Origin: Psychrobacter sp. 72-O-c
GTDB taxonomy: Bacteria; Pseudomonadota; Gammaproteobacteria; Pseudomonadales; Moraxellaceae
Assembly: GCF_904846605.1 (NCBI RefSeq)
Contig: NZ_CAJHBI010000003.1
Location: forward strand, 62,001-126,000
DNA length: 64,000 nucleotides
Direction of reading: 5' to 3'
Shown: piece by piece, positions 1 to 8,358 of the stretch
Numbering within the stretch: the first letter of the stretch is position 1
How the letters are laid out: every line of letters starts with the position of its first letter
The notes under the pieces: model-generated
The model's input: the letters and a program-made list of their open reading frames with translations, nothing else
Databases searched by the model: none
What the model was told of the DNA's origin: nothing
Made by a program: the position numbers and the translations under genes

Positions 1-345
1 ATTCAATCAGTCACAGGTCATAAAGAGTATGTATTTGCATCCATGCGCGCTTCAAAAAACCCTTATATTAGCAAAGCAACGCTAGTACAGATATTTCATA
101 GGCTTGGATACAAAGATGTGCAATGCGCTCATGGGTTTAGGGCATCAGCTAAAACCTTGCTTATGGAACAACCTGAATTACGCTATTCGGACATCGTAAC
201 AGAGCTACAGCTGGGTCATAAAATCAAAGACACGCATGGTGGTGCTTACAACAGACTGGATGAGATAGATACTAGGGTGCAAATGATGCAAAATTGGGCA
301 AACTATATAGACAAGCTCCGCAACTCTTCTCAGAAGTCACCATAA
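1..345 (+). CDS. Tyrosine-type integrase, C-terminal fragment (5' end outside window)
   Basis: The reading frame is open from base 1, so this is the end of a longer gene. The visible 114 residues are the C-terminal half of a P4-type tyrosine recombinase catalytic domain. They contain an H-G-F-R motif (the conserved HxxR), then L-G-H-K and a tyrosine about ten residues later within A-Y-N-R, as expected for the second catalytic His and the nucleophilic Tyr. The tail with NWANYI resembles the tail of the integrase at 41750-43213 (KWANHL), but the two are clearly different proteins. The gene probably marks another mobile element lying mostly to the left. Whether it is intact cannot be judged here. 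Confidence 0.8.
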   Translation: MQSVTGHKEYVFASMRASKNPYISKATLVQIFHRLGYKDVQCAHGFRASAKTLLMEQPELRYSDIVTELQLGHKIKDTHGGAYNRLDEIDTRVQMMQNWANYIDKLRNSSQKSP

Positions 346-583
346 CGTAGTGCTGATGTTGAACGGCCATCACTAACAATAAGAAAATTAGGCGGTTAAT
401 TACTCCTACTCGCTCTTTACGTTATGATCCTATTCGTGTCCATAACTGCCGTTTCTTTGCTTTATTATTTTTTTAAACGCAATAGTGATTCACGTTCTCC
501 CTTATATATAAAACATTAAAACCAGTAATAATGTGTTTAACTTAAACATTGCAACCTTCACGTTAACAATGGAAAACTGACTT

Positions 584-1261
584 ATGATTACTTTGCACGG
601 GTTCGCCGCTAGTAACTATTACAACCTAGTGAAACACGTTCTTTTGTATAAAGAACTGCCATTCCAAGAAAACCTTGTTTACGGAGGTAGTGACGAGTTA
701 CTGAAAGTCAGCCCAGTGGGCAAGGTACCTGCTATCACAACGCCTGAAGGATTCAGTATTTCAGAGTCGAGTGTCATTTGTGACTTTCTTGAAGAGACTT
801 ACCCTGACACGCCCCTATATCCTAAAAATGCTGCAGAACGTGCTGTTGTGCGTCAAATTATGAAGATAGCAGAGCTTTATTTTGAGCTGCCAAGCCGCCG
901 ACTAATTCCTTATGTATTTTCAGGCACCAACGCCCCTGACTCAGTTAAAGAGGAAGTACGCCAAGTATTAAGCCGCGGTATTATCGCTTTGAATCACTTG
1001 TGTCAATTCTCACCTTGGATTGCAGGTGAACAGTTCACGATGGCTGATATCTATGTTCATTACGTTAATACCATTGTCAGCGCCTTTGCCTCTAGCCAAC
1101 TCGACTGGGATGTGCTGGCAGAAGTATCTGGGATGAAAGAGTGGAACGATACTATGAGTCAATCAGCCATTGCCCAAAACGTGGAGGCAGATCGTTTGGC
1201 GAACATGCCTGAATTTATGGAACACGTGAAATCTCAGATACGAGCGGCGAATGCTGGATAG
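584..1261 (+). CDS. Glutathione S-transferase family protein
   Basis: This is a 225-residue soluble protein with the two-domain GST layout. The N-terminal thioredoxin-fold half begins MITLHGFAASNYYN, with a Ser/Asn-type start of helix 1. It carries the cis-proline motif KVPAI and the glutathione-contacting ES-S segment (ISESSVICDFLEE, about residues 66-78). The all-helical C-terminal half contains the conserved capping-box region FTMADIYVHY. Family members conjugate glutathione to electrophiles or act in thiol redox; the substrate cannot be told from sequence. A weak GGAAAA ribosome site lies upstream. The gene ends immediately before the remnant at 1261-1590, which suggests a past rearrangement here. 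Confidence 0.85.
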   Translation: MITLHGFAASNYYNLVKHVLLYKELPFQENLVYGGSDELLKVSPVGKVPAITTPEGFSISESSVICDFLEETYPDTPLYPKNAAERAVVRQIMKIAELYFELPSRRLIPYVFSGTNAPDSVKEEVRQVLSRGIIALNHLCQFSPWIAGEQFTMADIYVHYVNTIVSAFASSQLDWDVLAEVSGMKEWNDTMSQSAIAQNVEADRLANMPEFMEHVKSQIRAANAG

Positions 1262-1590
1262 CACTTAGCAATAAACACAACTATGGCGCATTAAACCGTG
1301 GCCCTATTACATTAATTCGTAACTTCGGTTTTGCTTGGGGTGTGAATGGATTCTTACTATTCAATGCATTAGGCAAACTAGGTACTAAAACGGTCATGTT
1401 GATGCGTCAACGTGTTACAGATAAAATTACCACTACATTTGCGAACCAATACACCCATGAAGTGTCATTGGCAGAGGTATTACAATTACAATCAATCGCC
1501 GCTCATTCTAAACAAGCGACAGGTGAGAAATACTTAATTACCCCTCAAAGCCAGTTAAACCTCAAAGATAGCGGCTTCTTAACTAATTGA
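1261..1590 (+). pseudogene. 3' remnant of an unidentified gene
   Basis: An 82-codon frame can start at GTG 1342. However, protein-like sequence continues upstream in the same frame without a stop, back into the end of the GST gene (LNRGPITLIRNFGFAWG just before the GTG). No ribosome site or ATG fits. The C-terminal part (KITTTFANQYTHEVSL, then KQATGEKYLI) reads like the end of a real soluble protein, and a strong terminator follows directly. I therefore infer that the 5' part was lost. The C-terminus faintly recalls zinc-type medium-chain dehydrogenases or reductases, but I do not recognise it with confidence. Confidence 0.45.
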
Positions 1591-1608
1591 TTTTTAACAT
1601 ATGTTAAG

Positions 1609-1640
1609 GCAGATACTGATTATAGTATCTGCTTTTTTAT
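1609..1640 (+). terminator. Rho-independent terminator
   Basis: A perfect 9-base stem (1609-1617 with 1624-1632, GCAGATACT/AGTATCTGC) has a 6-base loop and is followed by six T. It lies 19 bases after the stop of the remnant gene. Confidence 0.85.
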
Positions 1641-1706
1641 TTACTTGCTCGTAATAGAAAACAATAAGCTATGTTTCAAAGGTTATTGTTTTATTGTTAG
1701 TGATAT

Positions 1707-2717
1707 TTAGTCTTTAGTCTCACGGTATAAGGTATTCTGTGCCTCTTCCCTAAAATCCTCAGGACTGATATCTATTCCGGTTACCGCACTATTCTCAGTA
1801 CTATTATCGGTACTATTATTTTTTACCTCATTTTTTTTTGATATCGGCTGTGCGGGCAGTTCTTTGCTTGAGACTGTTTTTGTATTATCCATCTCAGGTT
1901 TACTATCATTAACCGTAGCGTCCGCACTTAAAGTATTGCTGTTTGCTGTTTTAGTCGATAGCGCTATGCCAGAGTTATTTGGGTTGGTATTGTCCACATT
2001 TGAAGAGTAAGTTTTAGTCGTTGTATTCTGATTAGTCGTTTGTTCACTATTAGCAGTTGGCGCGCTAGCAGGTACTATTTGAGCGCTATTTGGAGCCAAG
2101 CTATCGGATAAAATTGCTAAGACGCCAGTAACACTAAGTGTCATTACAATAAGGCCGCTCAATAATAATCCACAAACAACTCCGATGGTCAGTAACTTAC
2201 CACTGCTGACTTGCTTGTCCCATAATGCGCCAGACTTTTTGTCACTTGACTTAGTACTTAGATTTACTTCTGGTTCAGCCGCTAAGTTAGCATCGCTATG
2301 CGTAAGTTCATTATCAGCCGATAGCTTTGATAGATCGGTGACCCCGTCTGCATCCTCTATCACCTCATCCTCATCAGAAAAACTGATATCAATACTGGTA
2401 AAGTCTGACTCGTTAGAATCAACATCTCGTTCATGATCTGTAAATAGTAATAGCTCTTCTTCGTTTAAAGGTTCATAAGCGGATGGCTTTTCGACTCTAT
2501 TAAAGCTCTCCACATTGTTAGCTTCGAGGTTACTAGCATTAGCATCACTATCACTGATATTAGCATTGCTATCAATGCCTTGAACACGATTGAGGAAGCG
2601 CTTATAAATATCACTGGTGCGATTATTAGTGGGCTTTTTATAATCAGCCTTAGACAAGCCCGCCTCGTGGTTAACATTGGCAGCATGGTCAGTGTTACTA
2701 TTGTCCGCGTCTTTCAT
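1707..2717 (-). CDS. Hypothetical single-pass membrane protein, low-complexity
   Basis: This 336-residue protein is rich in Asn, Asp, Ser and Thr. An acidic N-terminal region of about 170 residues is followed by one hydrophobic segment (about residues 174-203, LLTIGVVCGLLLSGLIVMTL and onward). A second Asn/Thr/Ser-rich region follows, ending in a short predicted amphipathic tail (DISPEDFREEAQNTLY). There is no signal peptide and no recognised domain. The layout suggests a bitopic inner-membrane protein with disordered cytoplasmic and periplasmic parts. The overlapping frames on the other strand are shadows of the repetitive composition. Function unknown. Confidence 0.6.
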   Translation of the reverse strand: MKDADNSNTDHAANVNHEAGLSKADYKKPTNNRTSDIYKRFLNRVQGIDSNANISDSDANASNLEANNVESFNRVEKPSAYEPLNEEELLLFTDHERDVDSNESDFTSIDISFSDEDEVIEDADGVTDLSKLSADNELTHSDANLAAEPEVNLSTKSSDKKSGALWDKQVSSGKLLTIGVVCGLLLSGLIVMTLSVTGVLAILSDSLAPNSAQIVPASAPTANSEQTTNQNTTTKTYSSNVDNTNPNNSGIALSTKTANSNTLSADATVNDSKPEMDNTKTVSSKELPAQPISKKNEVKNNSTDNSTENSAVTGIDISPEDFREEAQNTLYRETKD

Positions 2718-3002
2718 AGGATGATACCCAGCCAGTTTATGCCACTAACATTAAGTGATGGCTAAAATTAAGTTATTATACTGCTATCTTGCTGAAATGT
2801 AACAAATCTGTGTGTGAACAATATAATTGGCTGGTCGACTGTCTTCAAGCACAGTTTGTATCATCAGTAATGATCTATCCGCCAATCAGTAAAAATTATG
2901 CAGCAAAGATCATGCCAGTTACGTGAATAGTGTTATACAGGCTAAGTGAAAAACAGCATTGATTATCAGCACTAAACTATAGTGTCTTTAGGATGTAAAA
3001 AA

Positions 3003-3998
3003 ATGGATCTAAAACAGCTCAATGCGTTTATTGCCATCGCCGACGCAAGAAGCTTCAGTGCCGCGGCAACCACCACTGGCTTATCACAGCCTACCCTGAG
3101 CCGGTTACTTAAACAGCTTGAGGCGGATATGGGCGTGGTATTAGTCGATCGCTATCATAGACCGTTGCATCTGACAGCAGCAGGGGATTTCTTTTATGAC
3201 AAAATCAGCGCGGTACTGACAGAGATTGAAACCGTTACTAGTATGACCCAACGGCTATCTGCACCAAGTACAGTACTAAACATTGGTTTTGTCCCATCAG
3301 TGCTATACGGATTACTCCCAGAAATCATTGCGACTTTAAAACAGCATAGCTCTAATCAAAATGCGGATATCGAGGTCAATCTTAAAGATATCAGCTCCTA
3401 CCAACAAATTGAAGCGCTTAAAACGGGTGAGATTGATGTTGGCTTTGGTCGCTTTGCTCATCAAGACCCTTGGATACAGCAAATCTTATTACGCCATGAG
3501 CGCTATGTGGTGGCTCTCCCTAAAGCACATCCCCTTGCCCATGTCCGTGAGCAACGTTTGATTGATTTGGCAAATAACCGCTTGATCTTATATCATCAAA
3601 CGCACTTGCCAGCGCAGAGAGCCCCTAATTCTCTTGTGCAAATACCGACTGCTCAGACAGAGAACGTGAGTTTAGCGAACTCAGTCACAGAACCTTTATT
3701 GTATTTATTTGCTCAATACGGTATTTCACCGTTTATGACCACTAAGGTCAGTGATTTACAAGTAGCTCTGGGCTTGGTTGCCGCTGGTGAAGGCATTACT
3801 TTAGTACCCGCCAGCCTACAAACCGTACGTACTGAGCAGATTAGCTATCAGCGCCTGGTTCATGAAAACGTCACCTCCCCTGTTTATTTACATACCCTAA
3901 AAGACTTTGTTCATCCTAAAGTCCCTGATCTGCTTGATGCAACCTATCAAGTCTATGAGCAGCGCGGTATTACTTATAGACGACAGAAATTTGTTTAA
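3003..3998 (+). CDS. LysR-family transcriptional regulator
   Basis: The 331-residue protein starts at ATG 3003 (MDLKQLNAF), preceded by AGGA at about 2990. A longer GTG-started version from 2982 is less likely because LysR proteins begin almost exactly at this point. Residues 1-60 form the winged helix-turn-helix (FSAAATTTGLSQPTLSRLLKQLE), and residues about 90-300 form the effector-binding fold. It is transcribed toward the Nramp-like transporter and lies upstream of the prp cluster. Either could be its target, but LysR regulators are usually divergent from their targets and this one is not. The effector is unknown. Confidence 0.9.
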   Translation: MDLKQLNAFIAIADARSFSAAATTTGLSQPTLSRLLKQLEADMGVVLVDRYHRPLHLTAAGDFFYDKISAVLTEIETVTSMTQRLSAPSTVLNIGFVPSVLYGLLPEIIATLKQHSSNQNADIEVNLKDISSYQQIEALKTGEIDVGFGRFAHQDPWIQQILLRHERYVVALPKAHPLAHVREQRLIDLANNRLILYHQTHLPAQRAPNSLVQIPTAQTENVSLANSVTEPLLYLFAQYGISPFMTTKVSDLQVALGLVAAGEGITLVPASLQTVRTEQISYQRLVHENVTSPVYLHTLKDFVHPKVPDLLDATYQVYEQRGITYRRQKFV

Positions 3999-4293
3999 TT
4001 GCTTTAAAATATTAGCTATTGAATACGCATAGTGTTATAAAGAACCGCTAAAAAATACGCTCAATATTGGTGCTTAATACTGAATTTTATTAATAATAAA
4101 TATTAGGAATAGTAATGAAAACAAACAGTAATAATAATTAGAATAATCATTCTCCTAAATAGCAGCATTGTGCTAAAGTCGGTACAAGATGTATCGTTTT
4201 ATAGCACCTATCTTATAAAACAATCTCTAATGATCATTGGCAAGCTGACACAGGTAAGTGATAATTTGCCGTTTTAACTATTTTGAGGTATTC

Positions 4294-5571
4294 ATGACCA
4301 CACAACCACTTAACAACCCTAACCATAACACTGACGCCGCGCCAGAAGGCTTCAGTTGGCGAATTTTTGGCCCTGGCATCTTGATGGCAACCGCTGCTAT
4401 TGGCGGCTCGCATCTCATTTCATCAACGCAAGCTGGTGCGATATATGGTTGGCAGTTGGCTATTATGATTATCTTAGCCAACGTTTTTAAATATCCGTTC
4501 TTTCGTTTCGGTACCGACTACGTTTACGATACTGGCGAGAGCTTGATTGCTGGCTATGCCAAACGCTCAAAAGCCTATCTATGGATATACTTCATTCTCT
4601 CTATCTTGTCAGCGGTGATTAGTACCGGTGCCGTCTCCTTGATTGCCGCCGTGATTTTAGGCTTTATGCTGCCCGCTTCTATTGGGCTGTCAACCATCAC
4701 ACTGGCATTGATAGTGACTGGGGTATGTTGGATATTTTTAATAGCCGGCCATTATAAGCTGCTCGACGGATTGACGAAGTGGATTATGATTGCGCTCACT
4801 ACAGCGACCGTTGCTGCGGTTATCATTGCTGCCGGTAAGCCATCGGTTATGACGGTAGACTTTGTGGCTGCCTCGCCCTGGAATTTGGCTACTTTAGGAT
4901 TTATTGTGGCTCTAATGGGCTGGATGCCAGCACCGCTTGAGTTTGCAGCGATTACCTCTATGTGGACCTCCGCAAAAATGAAAGCGGATCACACGACCAA
5001 GCGTCAAGGCTTGCTAGATTTTAATGTCGGTTATTCAATATCTGCTATTTTAGCGTTATTCTTCTTATCACTCGGCGTCTTTGTCCAGTATGGTTCAGGC
5101 CAAGAGATCCAGATTGCTGGTGCTGCTTATATCGATCAGTTGATTAGCATGTATACCAATACCATCGGTGAATGGTCGAGATTGCTGGTAGCCTTCGTCG
5201 CCTTTATGTGTATGTTTGGTACTACGATTACTTGTGCGGATGGTTATGGACGTGCCAATGCTGAGTGTTGGCGCTTGCTAAAAGGCGAAAGTGAGATTAA
5301 CAAAAAACAAATCGCCTTTTGGACCACTTATGCCATTGGTGGCGGTCTAGTGATTGTTAGCTTCTTCGCGGGACAGTTAGGCTCTATGCTTAAGTTTGCC
5401 ATGATATCAGCTTTTGTTTCTGCCCCTATCTTTGGCTGGTTGAACTACTCGCTCGTCAAAAATCATCAGAAGCTTTCCCCAGGTATGAATGCCTTATCGA
5501 TTGCAGGTCTGATATTCCTAGGTGGCTTTGCGCTATTATTCTTAGCCAATCTTGCCGGCCTATTTGGTTAA
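4294..5571 (+). CDS. Nramp-family divalent metal transporter homologue with non-canonical binding motifs
   Basis: This is a 425-residue inner-membrane protein with about 11 hydrophobic segments and the LeuT-fold Nramp layout. ATG 4294 is chosen because GAGG lies 8 bases upstream; the longer frame from 4258 has no such site. Canonical Nramp proteins carry DPGN in helix 1 and MPH in helix 6. Here helix 1 reads AAIGGSHLISSTQAGA, so Asp, Pro, Gly and Asn become Gly, Gly, Ser and His. Helix 6 reads LMGWMPAPLEF. Classical Mn/Fe transport is therefore doubtful, and Mg or another substrate is possible by analogy with Nramp-related subfamilies. It is a single gene with its own terminator. Confidence 0.8.
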   Translation: MTTQPLNNPNHNTDAAPEGFSWRIFGPGILMATAAIGGSHLISSTQAGAIYGWQLAIMIILANVFKYPFFRFGTDYVYDTGESLIAGYAKRSKAYLWIYFILSILSAVISTGAVSLIAAVILGFMLPASIGLSTITLALIVTGVCWIFLIAGHYKLLDGLTKWIMIALTTATVAAVIIAAGKPSVMTVDFVAASPWNLATLGFIVALMGWMPAPLEFAAITSMWTSAKMKADHTTKRQGLLDFNVGYSISAILALFFLSLGVFVQYGSGQEIQIAGAAYIDQLISMYTNTIGEWSRLLVAFVAFMCMFGTTITCADGYGRANAECWRLLKGESEINKKQIAFWTTYAIGGGLVIVSFFAGQLGSMLKFAMISAFVSAPIFGWLNYSLVKNHQKLSPGMNALSIAGLIFLGGFALLFLANLAGLFG

Positions 5572-5616
5572 AAGCTTATTGGTTAAAATCTATCTGTTTA
5601 AGAATTTATTGTTTTA

Positions 5617-5650
5617 AAGCCTCTCTAGCCTAGCTATTGAGGCTTCTTTA
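5617..5650 (+). terminator. Terminator after the Nramp-like gene
   Basis: Inverted repeat AAGCCTC (5617-5623) and GAGGCTT (5639-5645) with a 15-base loop, followed by a T-rich tract. Confidence 0.6.
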
Positions 5651-6015
5651 TTTACCCTTTACTATTGGTGTTTTTTATTGATGATATTTAAATATGAAGG
5701 TATATAGATAAGGATATTAATCCCCTTGAATACCTCCACTACAATAATCGCTTTACTATTCTAGGGTTAATTGTAACTAAATGTAAAAAATACATGCTTA
5801 TAAATACTTCATCTTCTATCAATACGAATAATGAACAGGTCAAACTACGTAATATCGGATAGTACTATTTAATAAATGAATTATATTATTATAGATAAAC
5901 TATATAGTTAGTAATATTAAAGACTAAGTACCAAAAATTCCTTCGCAACTATGGATAACTGAGTATAATCAAGGGTAACAACGATAAGACAAACCCTCCA
6001 CGCAAGGATTCTCGC
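5651..6015 (+). promoter_or_regulatory. AT-rich intergenic region with candidate promoter for prpB
   Basis: No gene is seen here. A consensus-like -10 box TATAAT lies at 5964-5969, with TTCGCA at 5942-5947 as a possible -35 (16-base spacer), about 45 bases before the prpB start. AAGGA just before ATG 6016 is the ribosome site. I see no clear operator palindrome. Confidence 0.4.
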
Positions 6016-6909
6016 ATGACCTTACCATCAGCTGGCGCGCGCTTTCGCAGTGCAATCAAACAAAAAAATGATAACAATCTCCCTCTACAAATTGTCGGTA
6101 CGATTAACGCCTATACCGCTATGATGGCGACCCAAGCCGGTCATCAAGCGATATATCTCTCTGGTGCTGGCGTGGCCAATGCCTCATTTGGTTTACCTGA
6201 TTTGGGTATGACCAGCCTTGATAATGTATTAGAAGATGCTCGCCGGATTACCGATGCCGTTGATACGCCGTTGTTGGTTGATATCGATACCGGTTTTGGT
6301 GGCGCGTTTAATATTGCTCAGACCGTCAAAAAGATGGAAAAAGCCGGCGTCGCAGCGGTACATATTGAAGACCAAGTGGCACAAAAGCGCTGTGGTCATC
6401 GTCCCAATAAAGAAATCGTTAGCATCTCAGAGATGGTTGACCGTTTAAAAGCGGCCCTTGATGCCAAAGTTAATAAAGACTTTGTAGTGATGGCACGTAC
6501 GGACGCCCTATCTGTCGAAGGACTTGATGCCGCTGTTGAACGTGCTGTTGCCTTTCAAGAAGCTGGCGCAGATATGATTTTCGCTGAAGCCTTAACCGAT
6601 ATCGAGATGTACCGTAAATTCACTGACGTGCTTGATATCCCAGTACTAGCTAATATGACTGAGTTTGGTCAGACCGACCTCTACACCACTGATCAGCTAC
6701 ATGGCGTTGGTGTGGACATGGTGCTCTACCCACTATCTGCATTCCGTGCGATGAATAAAGCCGCGCTCAATGTTTACCAACATATCTTATCTGACGGCAC
6801 GCAAGATAATGTCGTTGATACCATGCAGACTCGTATGGAGCTATATGACTTTCTGAACTATCATGAATTTGAGCAGACTTTAGACAAGCTGTTTGCTGAT
6901 AACAAGTAA
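6016..6909 (+). CDS. prpB: 2-methylisocitrate lyase
   Basis: This 297-residue cytoplasmic TIM-barrel enzyme of the isocitrate lyase/PEP mutase superfamily splits 2-methylisocitrate into pyruvate and succinate, the last step of the methylcitrate cycle. The signature [10 protein letters not shown] (about residues 121-130) carries the catalytic Cys. The Mg-binding acidic residues lie in DIDTGFGG, and the length is normal for PrpB. AAGGA precedes the ATG. It is the first gene of a prpB-prpC-acnD run on the same strand, 96 bases before prpC, so co-transcription is likely. Confidence 0.95.
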   Translation: MTLPSAGARFRSAIKQKNDNNLPLQIVGTINAYTAMMATQAGHQAIYLSGAGVANASFGLPDLGMTSLDNVLEDARRITDAVDTPLLVDIDTGFGGAFNIAQTVKKMEKAGVAAVHIEDQVAQKRCGHRPNKEIVSISEMVDRLKAALDAKVNKDFVVMARTDALSVEGLDAAVERAVAFQEAGADMIFAEALTDIEMYRKFTDVLDIPVLANMTEFGQTDLYTTDQLHGVGVDMVLYPLSAFRAMNKAALNVYQHILSDGTQDNVVDTMQTRMELYDFLNYHEFEQTLDKLFADNK

Positions 6910-7005
6910 ACCATATCTTTTACGGCTTTACAGTTACCGCTATTACTTAGCATCATTGCTTAAAACAATCACTTAACAACAAGCTACCACCAAAAGGAAT
7001 TTATC

Positions 7006-8133
7006 ATGGCAGCACAAAAAGAACTTTCAGGCGCAGGCTTACGCGGTCAAGTCGCTGGCAAGACCGCTTTATCTACTGTTGGAAAATCAGGCTCAGGCTT
7101 AACTTACCGCGGTTACGATGTGTCAGAATTAGCAGATAAGTGCATTTTTGAAGAAGTCGCTTATCTTTTACTTTATGGCAATCTGCCTACACAAAGTGAG
7201 CTTGATGCTTATCAAACCAAACTTAAAGGCCTACGTGGTCTATCACAGCCGCTAAAAGACGTGCTTGAACGCATCCCTGCTGACGCGCATCCAATGGATG
7301 TGTTGCGTACAGGTTGTTCGATGCTGGGTAACCTTGAAACTGAAATGAGTTTCGATGAAGAAAACGACCAAGCAGATCGTATGCTGGCGGTTTTCCCATC
7401 AATCATTAACTACTGGTATCGCTTTACCCATGATGATGTGCGTATCGAAACTGAAACTGACGATGACACCATGGGCGGTCACTTCTTACATTTGCTTAAA
7501 GGCGAGAAGCCAAATGAGCTACATACCAAGGTGATGAACGTATCCCTTATCTTGTATGCTGAGCACGAATTCAACGCCTCAACCTTTACCGCGCGTGTCT
7601 GTGCCTCTACTCTATCTGATATCCATTCTTGTATTACCGGCGCGATTGGTTCACTACGTGGTCCTTTACATGGCGGCGCTAATGAGGCGGCTATGGATAT
7701 GATTGAAGGCTTTAGCTCACCTGATGAAGCTGAAAAAGAAATGATGGGCATGCTGGCACGTAAAGACAAAATCATGGGCTTTGGTCATGCGATCTATAGC
7801 GACTCAGATCCGCGTAACGTAGTCATCAAAGGTTGGGCTGAAAAATTAGCCGCAGACGTAGGTGATGAGGTATTGTATCCCGTATCTGTGCGCTGTGAAG
7901 AAGTCATGTGGCGCGAGAAGAAATTATTCTGTAATGCTGATTTTTTCCATGCTTCAGCTTATCATTTCATGGGTATTCCCACCAAACTGTTCACGCCAAT
8001 CTTTGTTATCTCGCGTCTTACAGGCTGGGCATCTCATGTATTTGAGCAGCGTGCCAATAACCGTATCATTCGCCCAAGTGCGGAATATATCGGCGAAGAA
8101 CTACGCTCTGTACCAGATATGAGTGAGCGTTAA
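7006..8133 (+). CDS. prpC: 2-methylcitrate synthase
   Basis: The 375-residue citrate-synthase-family enzyme condenses propionyl-CoA with oxaloacetate to 2-methylcitrate. The catalytic elements are visible: HEFNASTFTARV (first His), GPLHGGANEAAMDM (second His) and GFGHAIYSDSDPR (His plus substrate-binding Arg). Its short length and position between prpB and acnD favour 2-methylcitrate synthase over the housekeeping citrate synthase, which is usually about 430 residues. A good AAGGA site lies before ATG 7006. A palindromic element follows the stop. Confidence 0.95.
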   Translation: MAAQKELSGAGLRGQVAGKTALSTVGKSGSGLTYRGYDVSELADKCIFEEVAYLLLYGNLPTQSELDAYQTKLKGLRGLSQPLKDVLERIPADAHPMDVLRTGCSMLGNLETEMSFDEENDQADRMLAVFPSIINYWYRFTHDDVRIETETDDDTMGGHFLHLLKGEKPNELHTKVMNVSLILYAEHEFNASTFTARVCASTLSDIHSCITGAIGSLRGPLHGGANEAAMDMIEGFSSPDEAEKEMMGMLARKDKIMGFGHAIYSDSDPRNVVIKGWAEKLAADVGDEVLYPVSVRCEEVMWREKKLFCNADFFHASAYHFMGIPTKLFTPIFVISRLTGWASHVFEQRANNRIIRPSAEYIGEELRSVPDMSER

Positions 8134-8153
8134 TATTTTTTAGTTTTAGATTT

Positions 8154-8178
8154 GTAGGGTGTGCTCTGCGCACCCTAC
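8154..8178. repeat. Palindromic element between prpC and acnD
   Basis: GTAGGGTGTG (8154-8163) pairs with CGCACCCTAC (8169-8178) over nine of ten positions, with a 5-base loop. There is no immediate T-run; T-rich sequence begins further on. It resembles short dispersed palindromes of gammaproteobacterial intergenic regions and could attenuate transcription or stabilise the prpBC message. This is the only copy I see in the window. Confidence 0.5.
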
Positions 8179-8358
8179 ACTTATTTTCAATTTTCAAAAA
8201 GTTTTTTTAGCAAAGCCTGCCAGCATTACTGATGACTATCACGTTAATGACAGCAACATTTAGAACAACAACGGCATAACAATGATTTTGCTAAAAGAAT
8301 CACCCTTTCTTATTGAACTTAACCCTCAGTTTAACCAGCCAACAGCCAAAGGTACTCT

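Noticed and set aside
2185..2436. Plus-strand frame inside the low-complexity membrane protein gene
   Set aside because: Ser-rich shadow of the Asp/Ser-rich coding strand.
4129..4151. Fur- or MntR-like AT-rich site before the Nramp-like gene
   Set aside because: Only a weak, imperfect match in generally AT-rich DNA.
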